10,523 bases of DNA from Candidatus Iainarchaeum sp. (GTDB taxonomy: Archaea > Iainarchaeota > Iainarchaeia > Iainarchaeales > JAFGBZ01). The notes under the pieces were generated by a model, which was given only the letters and a program-made list of their open reading frames with translations, did not search any database and was not told the DNA's origin. The stretch covers positions 1-10,523 of the forward strand of contig JACRDJ010000128.1 of the NCBI GenBank assembly GCA_016218635.1, given 5' to 3'. Each line of letters begins with the position of its first letter. Positions within the stretch are counted from its first letter, which is position 1. This document shows positions 4,064-10,003 of this stretch, one piece after another. Made by a program: the position numbers and the translations under genes.

Positions 4064-5361
4064 TTTTTTTTGAATTCAAACCGGGCCTTGAAGTGACGGA
4101 GGGAAAGTTCTTTTCCGTAGGTGACCCTGATTCCGGGAATGCGGTGACGGTATTCGTATAATGCCTGGGTGGCTTCGGCTACTGCGTTAAGGTCCTGTTC
4201 TTCGTAGACGAGCCGGGGGATGGCGTAGCGGACGAAGTTGATTTCGGGGAAGGATTCTTTTTTGGTTTTGGGGTTGAAGGACCCGAAGGCGAAGTTTCCG
4301 AGTTCGCAGGCCCGGTGGCCGAATTGTCCCAATAAGAGTGCGGTGAATGCGATTCCGCCGAAGTCAGCGGGTGTGAGGAGGGTGTCTTCAAAGAACCGGT
4401 TCATGTCCAGGTAAATGGCGTGTCCCCCGGCCGGGTAGAGGGCGGGTATTCCGTTTTGGTTGAGTTTTTTGGCCAGTTTCTGGACTTGGGTGATGCGGTG
4501 CGTGAGGTAGTCGTTTCGGGTGACGGTTTTAAGTCCTTCGGCCAGTGCGAGGAGGTCGCGTCCAGGCAGTCCGCCGTAGGTGGGGTGGCCTTCGGTGAGG
4601 ATCTGGAAGTCCAGCAGCTGGTTGGGGAGTTTTGGGAATTTTTTCAGGAACGCTCCGCCGGATTTCAGGAAGAGGCCTCCGCCCATGTTGACGAGGCCGT
4701 CTTTTTTGAAGCTTACGGTGAATCCGTCCGCGTAGGAGAACATTTCGTGCACGATGCGTTCAATGGATTGAGTGTGGTATCCGGTTTCGTGTTGGCGGAT
4801 GAACCAGGCGTTTTCGGCGAAGCGGCAGGCATCCAGGAATAATGGGATTTTGTGGGTGCGGGCCGCTTGCGCGGTTTGCAGGATGTTTTGCATGGAGACC
4901 GGCTGGCCGCCGCCGGTGTTGTTGGTGATGGTGAGGTAGATGAGGGGAATGCGGGCGGCGGAGGCGGCGAGGAGTTTTTTGAGGCGCTCAGAGTCCATGT
5001 TTCCTTTGAATATTTCCCGGGAGTCCGGGTTTTTGAGTTCAGGGGAGAATAGGTCAAGCGCCTGAATTCCGTTGGCTTCAATGTTGGCGCGGGTCGTGTC
5101 AAAGTGTCCGTTGCTGGGAACTATGAGGTTTTTTCCGGTTTTTCCCAGTGCGTGGAATAAGGCGTCCTCGGCGGCGCGGCCCTGGTGAAAGAGGAATGCG
5201 TTGGGGGTTTTTCCGAGTTCAAAGAATGGGGGGCCGAATGTCTGCCGGATTTGTTCCTGCAGGATGAAGTATCCGTGGTTGGATCCGTAGGCTTCGTCTC
5301 CTTCGTGGAGGGCCGCCCATTGGCGGTTGGTCATGGCCGTGGTGCCGGAGTCGGAAAGCAT
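4060..5361 (-). CDS. Tryptophanase/tyrosine phenol-lyase-family PLP enzyme, N-terminus disrupted
   Basis: A beta-eliminating lyase of PLP fold type I, related to TnaA, which splits tryptophan into indole, pyruvate and ammonia, and to tyrosine phenol-lyase. In the 433 residues from the internal ATG at 5361 the family motifs are in order: DSGTTAM (4-10), GDEAYGSNHGYF (21-32), FHQGRAAE (58-65), TITNNTGGGQPVS (144-156), LDACRFAENAWFI (176-188), SFKKDGLVNMGGG (217-229; Lys220 is the likely PLP lysine), GGHAIYLD (312-319). Substrate cannot be read from this. Family proteins have about 45-60 more N-terminal residues; these are encoded upstream to 5618 but cut off by a 71-bp insertion that shifts the frame. 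The catalytic core is intact, so the enzyme may be active from the internal start, or this may be a recent pseudogene or an assembly error. Confidence 0.88.
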   Translation of the reverse strand: MLSDSGTTAMTNRQWAALHEGDEAYGSNHGYFILQEQIRQTFGPPFFELGKTPNAFLFHQGRAAEDALFHALGKTGKNLIVPSNGHFDTTRANIEANGIQALDLFSPELKNPDSREIFKGNMDSERLKKLLAASAARIPLIYLTITNNTGGGQPVSMQNILQTAQAARTHKIPLFLDACRFAENAWFIRQHETGYHTQSIERIVHEMFSYADGFTVSFKKDGLVNMGGGLFLKSGGAFLKKFPKLPNQLLDFQILTEGHPTYGGLPGRDLLALAEGLKTVTRNDYLTHRITQVQKLAKKLNQNGIPALYPAGGHAIYLDMNRFFEDTLLTPADFGGIAFTALLLGQFGHRACELGNFAFGSFNPKTKKESFPEINFVRYAIPRLVYEEQDLNAVAEATQALYEYRHRIPGIRVTYGKELSLRHFKARFEFKKN

Positions 5362-5386
5362 GTCCGCTCCGTTGATGAGTTTTGAG
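5349..5386. repeat. 38-bp direct repeat inside the lyase gene, copy 1
   Basis: Identical to 5420-5457. On the minus strand it encodes SKLINGADMLSD just before the DSGT motif of the main frame. The copies are offset by 71 bases, which is not a multiple of three; 33 unique bases lie between them. Confidence 0.95.
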
Positions 5387-5419
5387 AATGCGGTTTTGAG
5401 ACCAAACTGCCGGGCACCC

Positions 5420-5457
5420 AGTCGGAAAGCATGTCCGCTCCGTTGATGAGTTTTGAG
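5420..5457. repeat. 38-bp direct repeat inside the lyase gene, copy 2
   Basis: Second identical copy, in frame with the N-terminal fragment. Together with 5349-5386 it defines the frameshifting insertion that separates the enzyme body from its N-terminus. Confidence 0.95.
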
Positions 5458-5640
5458 GGGAAGAAGAACACGTTGAGGCCGGCTTTTTGAAGCGCTTTCC
5501 AGCGTTCCGTTACTCTAACCGGTTTTTTGAATGAAACGGAGTGATTGATGTAAGGGCGGGGCCGTGTGGGAATGGTTGTTTCGTCCGGAAATTTCTTCCA
5601 TGCCTGTTCTGTGCCCATTAAAGTAACTTCGTTGTGATTG

Positions 5641-5651
5641 TTTTTTTAAAG
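5641..5651. promoter_or_regulatory. A/T block between divergent lyase and 306-aa genes
   Basis: TTTTTTTAAAG is the only A/T-rich block in this 56-bp gap. Its centre is about 28 bases from both the ATG at 5618 on the minus strand and the ATG at 5675 on the plus strand. Either or both genes could use it as the TATA region of a leaderless promoter. Confidence 0.4.
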
Positions 5652-5674
5652 AAATCCGGTTGCATTAGACTGGT

Positions 5675-6595
5675 ATGGGCGCAGCGCGTATGAGAAAAAT
5701 GGTGTCCGGGGTTTTCCGGAGGGTTCCGTTGGTTGAACGGATGTTTTCCCGTTCTGCTCTTTTTCTGGATTCCGAGCTTTCGGACGTGAAATCTTCCTTG
5801 CAGCGGCAGCAGGAGCGGACTTTATTGAAGCGTCCCCTTAAGCCTTCTTCCGAGGTGGAGTCTCTTCGCATTATCCGGGAAGAGGGTGACCGGCTTTTCC
5901 GGCTGGGAGGGTACATGACGGGGGATGTTTTTTTGGGCCGGATTAAGTTCAGGGGCGGTTCTCCAAACCGGGTGGCCATTAAGCTTTTTCATCAGCCGTT
6001 GACGGATGAGCGGGCGGGAGAGTATGTGGCTGCGATTGATGCCTTGAGGGCTGCGGGCGTTCAGCTTCCAAAGATGGGGCTCATTAAAGTGGGGGTTCCG
6101 GTAATTGATATGGCTTCCCTAAAAATGGATCAGACGAGGCTTCGGGGAACAGAGTGGGTGCAGGTTTCAGAGCTTTTTGGTTCGGCCCGGGTGGGTTCCA
6201 AAATTGTGAATAAGAGTTCTTTTATTTTGCCGGATGTGCGCAGCAAACTGGAAGCCGTTGCGGAGATGACCAAGGTGGCCAATGCCGGGTATTGCCCGGT
6301 ATCGGATTTGGTTGAACCATTCAAGCGAAGAAAAGGGGCGCCGGGCCTGTTGGGTGCATTCATCAAGCGGCCTTCCGGGGGAATTATTCCGATTGATTTG
6401 GACCGGGTGGTTGAATGGGGACCTGTTCCGGCTTCTTTTCGGACTGATTTTTTGTCCAAACGAATTGAGGAGCTGGGTACTTCGCGGGCGTTGGTTCGCC
6501 GGCTTTATGCGCTGGCGCTTCATGTGGCTTCCCCGGAGGTTGCAGCGGCTCTGCAGCCTTACTATGCGCAAATCCGGAAGAAATACGGTTTTTAA
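5675..6595 (+). CDS. 306-aa protein, possible degenerate kinase-like fold
   Basis: No named family recognised. The order of some segments resembles a protein-kinase-like (RIO/APH type) fold. A glycine-containing hairpin LGGYMTGDVFLGRIKFRGG (77-95) is followed by RVAIKLF (99-105), like the VAIK strand with its ATP-contacting lysine. A helix and strand follow (AGEYVAAIDALRAAGVQLPKMGLIKV, 114-139), and later AGYCPVSDLVEPF (204-216) could correspond to a catalytic loop and GGIIPIDLDRVV (235-246) to the metal-binding DFG/DWD strand. The usual HxDxxxxN signature is not clearly kept, so any kinase activity is doubtful. The N-terminal 60 residues are basic and helical. The ATG at 5675 is preceded by an A/T block at 5641-5651. 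It reads towards the beta-CASP gene, with about 93 bases between. Confidence 0.65.
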   Translation: MGAARMRKMVSGVFRRVPLVERMFSRSALFLDSELSDVKSSLQRQQERTLLKRPLKPSSEVESLRIIREEGDRLFRLGGYMTGDVFLGRIKFRGGSPNRVAIKLFHQPLTDERAGEYVAAIDALRAAGVQLPKMGLIKVGVPVIDMASLKMDQTRLRGTEWVQVSELFGSARVGSKIVNKSSFILPDVRSKLEAVAEMTKVANAGYCPVSDLVEPFKRRKGAPGLLGAFIKRPSGGIIPIDLDRVVEWGPVPASFRTDFLSKRIEELGTSRALVRRLYALALHVASPEVAAALQPYYAQIRKKYGF

Positions 6596-6651
6596 TGCGG
6601 GGAATGGTTCCGTTTCGTTGTTTGCCGTTGGTTTTATTAAGGCGTGAGGGG

Positions 6652-6659
6652 CTTATAGT
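6652..6659 (+). promoter_or_regulatory. TATA-like box of the beta-CASP/NMD3 operon
   Basis: CTTATAGT lies 30-37 bases before the TTG start at 6689, consistent with a transcript with a leader of only a few bases. The downstream frame is blocked by a TAG at 6677-6679, so the start must lie after it. Confidence 0.35.
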
Positions 6660-6688
6660 GCTTAACACTGAGTGAATAGTGGTTTTGT

Positions 6689-7954
6689 TTGGTTAAACTG
6701 AAGATGTTGGGTGCGGCTCAGGAAGTGGGCCGAAGCGGTTTTCTGGTGGATGCCGGCGACAAGATTCTGCTGGATTACGGGGTTAAACTCAATCCCTTGG
6801 GGGTGGAGTATCCGCTGGATCCAAAAACCCATCTGGATGCGGCCATCATTTCGCATGCGCACCTGGATCATTCCGGGCATTTGCCGACACTTTTCAATCA
6901 CGGAAATATCCGTACGTACATGACGCCGCCCACGCTGGAGCTCTCACGCCTGTTATGGAATGATACGCTTAAGATTGCGGCCGCGGATGATGCGATTGCC
7001 TATTTTTCCAAGAAAGAGATTGCGTTGGCGGAAAAGTACACGTTCCAGGTTCCTTACCGCAAGCACGTGGAAATTTCGCATAATTCCTCGTTGGAACTCT
7101 TTGATGCGGGCCATATTCTGGGTTCCGCGCTGGTGAAGCTGAATCTGAAAAACAATTTTTCGATGGTGTATACGGGGGATTACCGGATGGATGACACCCG
7201 CCTGCAGACGGGGGCGAATGTTCCGTTTGATTCGTGCGATGTGCTGATTACGGAGTCCACGTACGGGAACCGCGAGCATCCTCCGCGCAAGAAAGAGGAA
7301 AAGGCGTTCGTGGACATGGTGCAGGAAACGATTGATTCGGGCGGGCACGCGGTGATTGCCGCGTTTGCGGTGGGCCGAAGCCAGGAAGTGCTGGATGTGC
7401 TCTTTGAGTATGGCATTAAGGCGGACGTTTATCTGGACGGAATGTGCCAGGCGGCTGCCCAGATTTATCTTAAAAATCCCACTTACCTTCGCGACCCCCA
7501 GTTCCTCAAGAAAGCCATTCATTCCGTGAAAATGGTTTCTTCCCCGCGCATCCGCAAAGAGGTGCTTAAGAAACCCAGCGTGGTTGTAACGACCGCGGGC
7601 ATGCTGCAGGGTGGGCCGGTGTATCAGTACCTGGGTAAACTTTACGGGGACCCGAACTCCAGCCTGATTATGACGGGTTACCAGGTGGAAGGGACTCCGG
7701 GGCGTACGGCGCTGGATCATAAGCGTCTGGTGATTGACGGAACGGAAGTGGAGCTCAAGCTTAAAATCAGGCGGTTTGATTTCTCCGCGCATGCGGCGCA
7801 CTCGGAGCTATTAAAAATGATTGAGAAAGTGTCCCCCAAAAACATTGTGCTCGTGCACGGGGACCGGAAAGTCATGTTTGAGTTCCGCGACGAACTGACT
7901 GCGAAGGGCTTTAAGGCATTTGCGCCGGCCGTCGGGGACACGCTGTCTTTTTAG
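6689..7954 (+). CDS. Archaeal beta-CASP metallo-beta-lactamase ribonuclease (aCPSF2-like)
   Basis: A 421-residue nuclease of the CPSF73/RNase J superfamily, which cuts or trims RNA at a two-zinc site. All motifs are visible: SHAHLDHSGH (55-64; His56, His58, Asp60, His61), GHILGSA with His142, TGDY with Asp164, then the beta-CASP motifs A (ITESTYG, Glu189), B (FSAHA, His368) and C (LVHGD, His390). GRSQEVL and TTAGMLQGGP are also typical. There is no N-terminal KH region, so it is the short aCPSF2-like type rather than the KH-domain terminator nuclease aCPSF1. The TTG at 6689 is chosen because it gives MVKLKMLGAAQEVGRS, the usual N-terminal strand; the next ATG at 6704 would remove part of it. 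NMD3 starts 3 bases after its stop. Confidence 0.92.
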   Translation: MVKLKMLGAAQEVGRSGFLVDAGDKILLDYGVKLNPLGVEYPLDPKTHLDAAIISHAHLDHSGHLPTLFNHGNIRTYMTPPTLELSRLLWNDTLKIAAADDAIAYFSKKEIALAEKYTFQVPYRKHVEISHNSSLELFDAGHILGSALVKLNLKNNFSMVYTGDYRMDDTRLQTGANVPFDSCDVLITESTYGNREHPPRKKEEKAFVDMVQETIDSGGHAVIAAFAVGRSQEVLDVLFEYGIKADVYLDGMCQAAAQIYLKNPTYLRDPQFLKKAIHSVKMVSSPRIRKEVLKKPSVVVTTAGMLQGGPVYQYLGKLYGDPNSSLIMTGYQVEGTPGRTALDHKRLVIDGTEVELKLKIRRFDFSAHAAHSELLKMIEKVSPKNIVLVHGDRKVMFEFRDELTAKGFKAFAPAVGDTLSF

Positions 7955-7957
7955 GGT

Positions 7958-8686
7958 GTGGTTTTTTTGCGCGAATTTTGCCCCAAGTGCGGGACTTCCA
8001 GGGGCCCGTTTGTGGACGGTTTTTGCGTGAATTGCTTCCTGCAGGACAATCCGGTGGGCGCGATTCCGGTTTCGCTTCCGGTGGTGTTCTGTCCGCGGTG
8101 CGAGAAGATTCAGGATGGGCGCTATTGGCGTCCGTTCAGCGAGGCGGCCCTGGAGCAGCTGGTTTTATCCCGGTTCAAGCCCAAGGGCGTTTCGCTGGTG
8201 AATGCGCGGGTGCGGTTGGTTCCCTTGGGGGAACGCAAGCGTCTGGGCGTGATTTCGTTTGCGGGCGAGCGTTCGGACGTGGTGCTGGAATCGGATGCGA
8301 AGACCGTGGTTGAATTAAAGCACCGTTTATGCGATTCCTGCATGCGTTTGTCTTCGGATTATTTTGAGTCCATTCTGCAGGTTCGTTTTGCGCCCTCCAT
8401 TTCGGAGCCTGAGCGCCGGCATGTGCTCGAAGAGCTTCATGATCATCTGGATTTTTTGGCCAAGACGGATTCCATGGCGCGCATGGTGTCGTTCGGGAAG
8501 GCCCCGAACGGGTTTGATTTGAAGCTGGGGTCCAAGAAGGGCGGCCGCAAAGCCATGGATTTCCTGGCGCGCCGGTATGGGGGCCCTACCACGGTGTCCG
8601 GCAAGCTGGCTGGCCTGGATGCAAAAGGGCGCTTAAAGCAGCGGTTTACTTTCTGTGTGCGGATTCCGTCCATGGAACGCAAATAA
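7958..8686 (+). CDS. NMD3-family ribosome assembly protein
   Basis: A 242-residue archaeal homologue of NMD3, which in eukaryotes is the 60S export adaptor and binds the large subunit through its N-terminal domains. The sequence has four CxxC pairs: Cys8/Cys11, Cys23/Cys26, Cys45/Cys48 and Cys125/Cys128, the last in RLCDSCMRLSSDYFESILQVR, a family hallmark. The later part, PNGFDLKLGSKKGGRKAMDFLARRYGG (about 184-210) and KLAGLDAKGRLKQRFTFCVRIP, matches the conserved NMD3 core. The nuclear shuttling region of eukaryotic NMD3 is absent, as expected; in archaea a subunit maturation or anti-association role is inferred. The GTG start at 7958 is 3 bases after the nuclease stop, so the two are surely co-transcribed. 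Its stop is 4 bases from that of the convergent regulator gene. Confidence 0.88.
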   Translation: MVFLREFCPKCGTSRGPFVDGFCVNCFLQDNPVGAIPVSLPVVFCPRCEKIQDGRYWRPFSEAALEQLVLSRFKPKGVSLVNARVRLVPLGERKRLGVISFAGERSDVVLESDAKTVVELKHRLCDSCMRLSSDYFESILQVRFAPSISEPERRHVLEELHDHLDFLAKTDSMARMVSFGKAPNGFDLKLGSKKGGRKAMDFLARRYGGPTTVSGKLAGLDAKGRLKQRFTFCVRIPSMERK

Positions 8687-8690
8687 GTTT

Positions 8691-9389
8691 TTACTCGTAT
8701 CCGTTCAGCGTTTTTTTGAGTTCTTCGATGGGTGCGTCGGTTACGAGGAGCGGGATTTTTTCGGATTCCGCGATTTTGACGGCCACGGGATCGGCTTTTT
8801 TGAGTCCGTGGAGAACGATGACGGAGGGTTTCATGTCGGTCGAGAAGCGTCCGATTTTGACGGCAATCAGGGGACTGCGTCCGCTTTCCACCTGCGTGAA
8901 AATGAGTGCGCGTTCGGGGGTTTTTCCGTACATGGTCATGTATTCGTGCACGGGGACTTCGAGGATGACTTTCAGGGAGTCGATGATGCTGTATCCGTAA
9001 ATGCTGATGTCTTTAAGGCGCTGGGGGCAGGCAATGACTTCGGCCCCGATTTTTTTGGCGAAGTCTTTTCCGTTCACGCCGGCGCGGAATTCGTGCACGT
9101 CAAAAGGGCTTTCCTTGGGCTTGAAGTCCTTTTCGAGCTGTTTGGTGATTTTGCTGCCGCGGGTTTCGTCAAGCCGGATGAGGGCATTCACGAAGCGGGA
9201 TACCACGTTGATTCCGGGGGATTTCCGGCGCCCGCCCTCGTAGTCGGAAATGGTGGAAGAGGAAATTTTGAGGTACGAGGCCATTTCGGTCTGGCTGATG
9301 CCGAAGATTTCACGCCATTTCTTCATGGACCCGCCGGGGTCCTTGGATAAGGCGATTTCGCCGGCAATGGTGAGCTCCAGCTGGTTCAT
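8691..9389 (-). CDS. Archaeal XRE-type transcriptional regulator (COG1709-like)
   Basis: A 232-residue predicted transcription factor. Residues about 20-58 form a Cro/C1-type helix-turn-helix (MKKWREIFGISQTEMASYLKISSSTISDYEGGRRKSPG), where SSSTISDYE is the recognition helix. A linker follows, then a C-terminal alpha/beta domain from about 92 (SPFDVHEFRAGVNGKDFAKKIGAEVIACP ... VILHGLKKADPVAVKIAESEKIPLLVTD) of the kind in a widespread archaeal family of unknown ligand. The final part, with alternating strands and helices, suggests sensing of a small molecule, but this is inference. The ATG at 9389 is preceded by an in-frame ATG-TAA, so the start is fixed. A TATA-like box at 9414-9422 and a palindrome at 9427-9438 lie upstream, consistent with self-regulation. 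Confidence 0.85.
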   Translation of the reverse strand: MNQLELTIAGEIALSKDPGGSMKKWREIFGISQTEMASYLKISSSTISDYEGGRRKSPGINVVSRFVNALIRLDETRGSKITKQLEKDFKPKESPFDVHEFRAGVNGKDFAKKIGAEVIACPQRLKDISIYGYSIIDSLKVILEVPVHEYMTMYGKTPERALIFTQVESGRSPLIAVKIGRFSTDMKPSVIVLHGLKKADPVAVKIAESEKIPLLVTDAPIEELKKTLNGYE

Positions 9390-9413
9390 TTACATCCATA
9401 GTTCCGCTTTCCT

Positions 9414-9422
9414 CTTATAAAT
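9414..9422 (-). promoter_or_regulatory. TATA box of the XRE regulator gene
   Basis: The minus strand reads ATTTATAAG, a good archaeal TATA box, with its centre about 29 bases upstream of the ATG at 9389. Transcription would begin at or a few bases before the start codon. Confidence 0.65.
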
Positions 9423-9426
9423 GTTT

Positions 9427-9438
9427 CGTCCATGGACG
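9427..9438. promoter_or_regulatory. 12-bp perfect palindrome, candidate operator
   Basis: CGTCCATGGACG is a perfect palindrome directly upstream of the TATA box of the HTH regulator, in the position of the archaeal BRE, and between divergent genes. A wider inverted pair, TTTCGTC (9424-9430) and GACGAAA (9457-9463), flanks it. A dimeric regulator bound here would block TFB/TBP loading, so autorepression is the natural inference. Confidence 0.5.
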
Positions 9439-9466
9439 TAGTAGGCATATTCATTTGACGAAAGGG

Positions 9467-9961
9467 ATGGGGTTGGATCCGGATTACTGGCACGGGTTGT
9501 TTGTCCGGCATGCGGGGTTCTATGTTTTCCTGCAGGTGCTGATCTGGGTGAAGGTGTTTTTTTTCTTTTCCGCTTTCGGAAAAGGAATCATGGTTCCGGA
9601 TTCCTCTTTTTTTGAGGTGCTCCGCAACGGGGGTTTTGCCGCAATTCCGTTCGCGCTTTCCTGGGTTTCATTTGATTTCTGGTTTCATGAGTTCCTGCAT
9701 GTGCTGATTGCGCTGAATGTGTTTGTGTTTGCGCGCAGTGCGGGGTCTGTTTCGTTGGTTCGTCTGCTGGGTGTTTTTTTGGTGGCTTCCGTTTTGCATA
9801 ATGTAGGCTATTGGGTGACCAATGTGTTTGTTTCGCCGGGTTTGCTGGTGGCGGATTTCGTGACGGACGTACTGTTGCTGTTTTTGTTTTATTTCCTTTT
9901 TCGCTGGGTTTGCGGGCATAGTGCGCGGGTGGAAGGATTACGGTTTCCGCTGGTGGACTGA
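9467..9961 (+). CDS. Multi-pass membrane protein with HEFLH (HExxH) motif
   Basis: A 164-residue integral membrane protein from the ATG at 9467 (a TTG four codons earlier is also possible). Hydrophobic segments are at about 17-37, 57-72, 75-90, 97-120 and 124-147, giving four or five membrane passes. FWFHEFLHVLIALN (71-84) contains HEFLH, an exact HExxH zincin motif inside or beside a membrane segment. Other polar residues in membrane segments are His111 (VLHNVGYW) and Asp130/Asp134 (VADFVTDVLL). Membrane zincins of the site-2 protease and DUF3267 types have HExxH in a helix plus a later Asp or His, so a membrane metalloprotease is possible, but similarity beyond the motif is not evident and chance is a real alternative. 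It is divergent from the XRE regulator and shares its regulatory gap. Confidence 0.65.
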   Translation: MGLDPDYWHGLFVRHAGFYVFLQVLIWVKVFFFFSAFGKGIMVPDSSFFEVLRNGGFAAIPFALSWVSFDFWFHEFLHVLIALNVFVFARSAGSVSLVRLLGVFLVASVLHNVGYWVTNVFVSPGLLVADFVTDVLLLFLFYFLFRWVCGHSARVEGLRFPLVD

Positions 9962-9973
9962 CCCGGAAAGCAG

Positions 9974-9985
9974 GATTATATTTTT
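9974..9985 (+). promoter_or_regulatory. TATA box of the methyltransferase gene
   Basis: GATTATATTTTT is centred about 25 bases before the ATG at 10004, the distance expected for a leaderless archaeal transcript. It supports that ATG over the in-frame ATG at 10016. Confidence 0.55.
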
Positions 9986-10003
9986 TTTGCAGGATGGTAA
10001 TGT

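Larger units (their letters stand above)
5331..5618 (-). pseudogene. Detached N-terminal part of the tryptophanase-family gene
   Basis: From the ATG at 5618 the frame reads MGTEQAWKKFPDE and then VRVTERWKALQKAGLNVFFFPSKLINGADMLSD, which matches the N-terminal arm of tryptophanases (pattern KSGMNPFLL..ED.FIDLLTDSGT). After LSD it runs into WVPGSLVSK and stops at 5331. The same LSD continues correctly as SGTTAMTN in the main frame from a second copy of these bases. Removing the 71 bp between equivalent points restores one continuous gene from 5618 to 4060, about the family's usual length. The real start of the ancestral gene is therefore very likely 5618. Confidence 0.7.

Noticed and set aside
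3384..4079. 231-aa open frame antisense to the 225-aa gene
   Set aside because: The product is Pro/Lys-rich and shadow-like, and its 3' side has no promoter at the right place; the plus-strand frame has a TATA-like box and overlapping convergent stops. As the plus gene has no known homologue, some doubt remains.
6657..6669. Inverted repeat AGTG-CTTAA-CACT upstream of the nuclease gene as an operator
   Set aside because: Only 4-bp arms; expected often by chance.
6953..7801. 282-aa open frame antisense to the beta-CASP nuclease
   Set aside because: The plus strand encodes all nuclease motifs; the antisense product is Arg/His-rich without domains and has no promoter.
8655..9350. 231-aa open frame antisense to the XRE regulator
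   Set aside because: The product is a Phe/Gly/Asp-rich shadow of the regulator gene, which has an HTH motif, a fixed start and a TATA box.
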